From NCBI GenBank assembly GCA_046727435.1, contig JBKPCR010000191.1:1-19082 (forward strand): 19,082 nt of DNA, written 5' to 3'. Below are positions 17,487 through 19,082 of this stretch, one piece after another (positions within the stretch are counted from its first letter, which is position 1; every line of letters begins with the position of its first letter). A program made the position numbers and the translations under genes. The DNA comes from CAVPRW01 sp046727435 [NCBI: bacterium] (GTDB taxonomy: Bacteria > Tectomicrobia > Entotheonellia > J063). The notes beneath the pieces were generated by a model. The model saw only the letters and a list, made by a program, of their open reading frames with translations, was not told the DNA's origin and ran no database searches.

Positions 17487-17493
17487 CTCCTTT
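17487..17493 (-). promoter_or_regulatory. Ribosome-binding site deciding the start at 17481
   Basis: AAAGGAG on the minus strand sits five bases before the ATG at 17481. It rules out the longer upstream reading, whose extra N-terminal residues would bury the signal peptide. Confidence 0.7.
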
Positions 17494-17614
17494 GACGTTG
17501 TGCCTCATCAAAAACCAGCGGAGCATTGCCCATTTGATTGCCGGTGACTCTACCGATGACTCAGTCCCCCGCCATCGAACACAGCCCTCAGGTTCTGTAA
17601 ACGGGGTTACACGG

Positions 17615-18679
17615 CTATCTCGCCGTGGAGAGCACGGGATCGAGATCACCACTTGGCCCCATGCGAGTTCGGCTCCAGTGCACTCCACGAATCCCCGCGA
17701 TGCCTTCAGCCGTTAACACCTCGAGACGGTGGTATGCAAAATCGATATGCTGGAGGATGCCAATGCCGACTGTCTCACCCGCCTCATCCAGTAATCCTAG
17801 CAATGTACCACGCAGCTCTTCCGCTAGCCATGTTCGTATGCGCATCCCGACGGCTCGAGCAAGCTCTGCCCCAGCATTTGCAGAGAGGCGTGCTTGAAGG
17901 ACCACATGCAATTCACCATCCCGCTGTTCGGCCCAGAGTATTTCTGGCGTCCTCAAATGCCTAAGATGACTGTCGCTCTTGACATCAAGCGCTGCACCAC
18001 CTCCAATAGGGGCCTCGACCAGGTTAAGCTCCTCCCATGCCAGCGGGACGATCTTCGGCTTGCCCAAATATGTGCGCATAGCCGTTTCGCGATGTCGCCG
18101 TCGCTCTTCCATGCTGCGGCGCTGGCAGGCATGCGATGCCCGCAAGCGCAGGATATGCGGCCGCTGGCGATAGCGTAAGGCCAACAGAATAGGCTCACAC
18201 TCCTCGCCCCGCTGCAGGCAGACTATCACATCGGGGTCGACCAGATCGATCTGATAGTGCTTGAGGACCTGCCCCCCATCAGCGCTGATAAACCCGCAGG
18301 TATCGATAATCACCTGACCGACATCGCACCTCCGAGCGCAATCGACGAGGCGCTTGGTCCCGACAATCATGGGTACAAGATGCCCCCGGGGCGATGTGGC
18401 GCCGACAAAATACAGCGTCGCTGGCGGCAATTCTTGGAGTCTTTGAAAGGGTTCAGCAACTACGCTCAAGCCGATGGTGGTGGGTGGTCCCAGACTCGAT
18501 TGTCCCACATCGGCATCCACGATGGCGATCCGCCGCTCCTGCGCCAGGAGGGCATTGGCCAACCACGTCAGAAAGGTGGTTTTCCCAGTGTCTGCAGCAC
18601 CAAGGAGCAAGATCGTACGAGCCTGTCGGAGGTCATCCAACGCGGCCTTCCAACTCGACTGTTCGATAAACCTCGCCAC
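17615..18679 (-). CDS. Clp1/Grc3-type polynucleotide kinase-like P-loop protein
   Basis: A 354-residue P-loop protein matching the Clp1/Nol9/Grc3 family, whose characterised members phosphorylate 5'-OH ends of RNA or DNA. Visible motifs in order are Walker A GAADTGKTT (27-35), VDADVGQSSLGPPTTIGL (54-71, holding the family's D-x-D-x-G-Q signature), FVGATSPRGH (91-100), IIDTCGFISADGG (124-136), and an arginine-rich lid-like stretch RRSMEERRRHRE (187-198). The C-terminal third (from about 205) is a variable domain of beta character. Translation starts at GTG: a TAG lies in frame two codons upstream, no early ATG exists, and AAAGG precedes it at a suitable distance. Bacterial members are little studied and the substrate is unknown. 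An alternative is a nucleotide-binding protein without kinase activity. Confidence 0.82.
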   Translation of the reverse strand: MARFIEQSSWKAALDDLRQARTILLLGAADTGKTTFLTWLANALLAQERRIAIVDADVGQSSLGPPTTIGLSVVAEPFQRLQELPPATLYFVGATSPRGHLVPMIVGTKRLVDCARRCDVGQVIIDTCGFISADGGQVLKHYQIDLVDPDVIVCLQRGEECEPILLALRYRQRPHILRLRASHACQRRSMEERRRHRETAMRTYLGKPKIVPLAWEELNLVEAPIGGGAALDVKSDSHLRHLRTPEILWAEQRDGELHVVLQARLSANAGAELARAVGMRIRTWLAEELRGTLLGLLDEAGETVGIGILQHIDFAYHRLEVLTAEGIAGIRGVHWSRTRMGPSGDLDPVLSTAR

Positions 18680-19082
18680 CGTCTACACCTTTCCATCTTT
18701 AGAGCCGACGATATTCCTCCTCGCCCTCGTCTGCTGCAGTACTCGTTCCTGCTGGATGCACAATCGCGGCGGAGTCGGCATCAGCCACCTCATGGCTACG
18801 GGGGGATCCGTTTGGGGGACGGCCCACCAGACACGGGGCTTACGAGCATAGGGAGGAAGTTGCTACGAGACCTAGTAGCCGGGCTTATGCCGATGCTTGC
18901 ATCGCACATATACGGCTCAGCATACATCCGTTCGCAGATGCCTCTGAGGTCTACAGCAGTGAATTGTCTATGAAGTGGCGTCATCAATCACGCCAACGCG
19001 GGTTTACCAGGATGTACGACGGCGGTATGCATGGTGGATGGGCTCACCTCGCCCAAGGGCCAGGGATTCAAGATCGCGATTT
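18680..19082. other. Region without a supportable gene
   Basis: This is the upstream region of the Clp1-like gene. It contains short open frames on both strands but none with a ribosome-binding site or recognisable protein. A perfect small palindrome, CGATGC-TT-GCATCG, lies at 18891-18904. A short frame on the plus strand (from the ATG at 18970) runs off the window edge and could be the beginning of a divergent gene, but nothing supports it. Confidence 0.5.

Noticed and set aside
18257-18973. 238-codon open frame on the plus strand
   Set aside because: Mostly antisense to the Clp1-like gene; composition and sequence do not look like a protein, and the clear P-loop motifs are on the other strand.
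18796-18987. 63-codon open frame on the minus strand
   Set aside because: No ribosome-binding site, no recognisable motif, and no protein-like pattern; probably chance.
18970-19082. Start of a rightward gene running off the window edge
   Set aside because: An ATG at 18970 is open to the edge for 37 codons but has no ribosome-binding site or recognisable sequence; alternative frames at the edge look equally arbitrary.

Overview
The window is 19 kb of bacterial chromosome, moderately GC-rich and densely packed with genes. It holds two blocks plus a shorter right-hand region. The gene content and order (folate-type TrmFO, HslVU, and dprA-topA-trmFO-xerC-hslV-hslU as one run) fit a Gram-negative, environmental lineage. 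I would look first among Nitrospirota, NC10/Methylomirabilota or deltaproteobacteria-like groups. This placement is inference from gene order and repeat style, not from a marker tree.

Plus-strand block (11-6127): five tightly spaced genes that look like the end of a surface-glycan operon. They encode two class I SAM methyltransferases, a secreted GH50/agarase-like glycoside hydrolase with a C-terminal CBM9-like domain, an ArnT-like membrane (GT-C) glycosyltransferase, and a second secreted GH50-like/CBM9-like protein. The second GH50-like protein has lost about 275 residues in frame, including the half of the TIM barrel that carries the nucleophile. A second GT-C membrane glycosyltransferase (6166-7851, minus) converges on the block. 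Plausibly the membrane enzymes build a lipid-linked or surface glycan and the secreted proteins bind or trim it. That connection is inference from position.

Minus-strand housekeeping block (8060-16943, transcribed right to left): dprA, topA, trmFO, xerC, hslV, hslU, argB. Several junctions are coupled: the dprA stop codon abuts the topA ribosome-binding site, and the trmFO/xerC and xerC/hslV junctions overlap. A good sigma-70-like promoter sits directly upstream of dprA. Two intergenic gaps (hslU-argB and topA-trmFO) contain related palindromic elements made of a degenerate heptad, AGTGCTG. The larger element has two 31-bp arms of four heptads plus three bases. It also supplies the last four codons and the stop codon of topA.

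Right-hand region (17092-18679, minus): a small secreted protein with a 16-residue tandem repeat and a cysteine pair, preceded by a Clp1/Grc3-type polynucleotide-kinase-like P-loop protein. The last 400 bases (18680-19082) carry no gene I can support. I see no tRNA, rRNA, CRISPR array or insertion sequence in the window.
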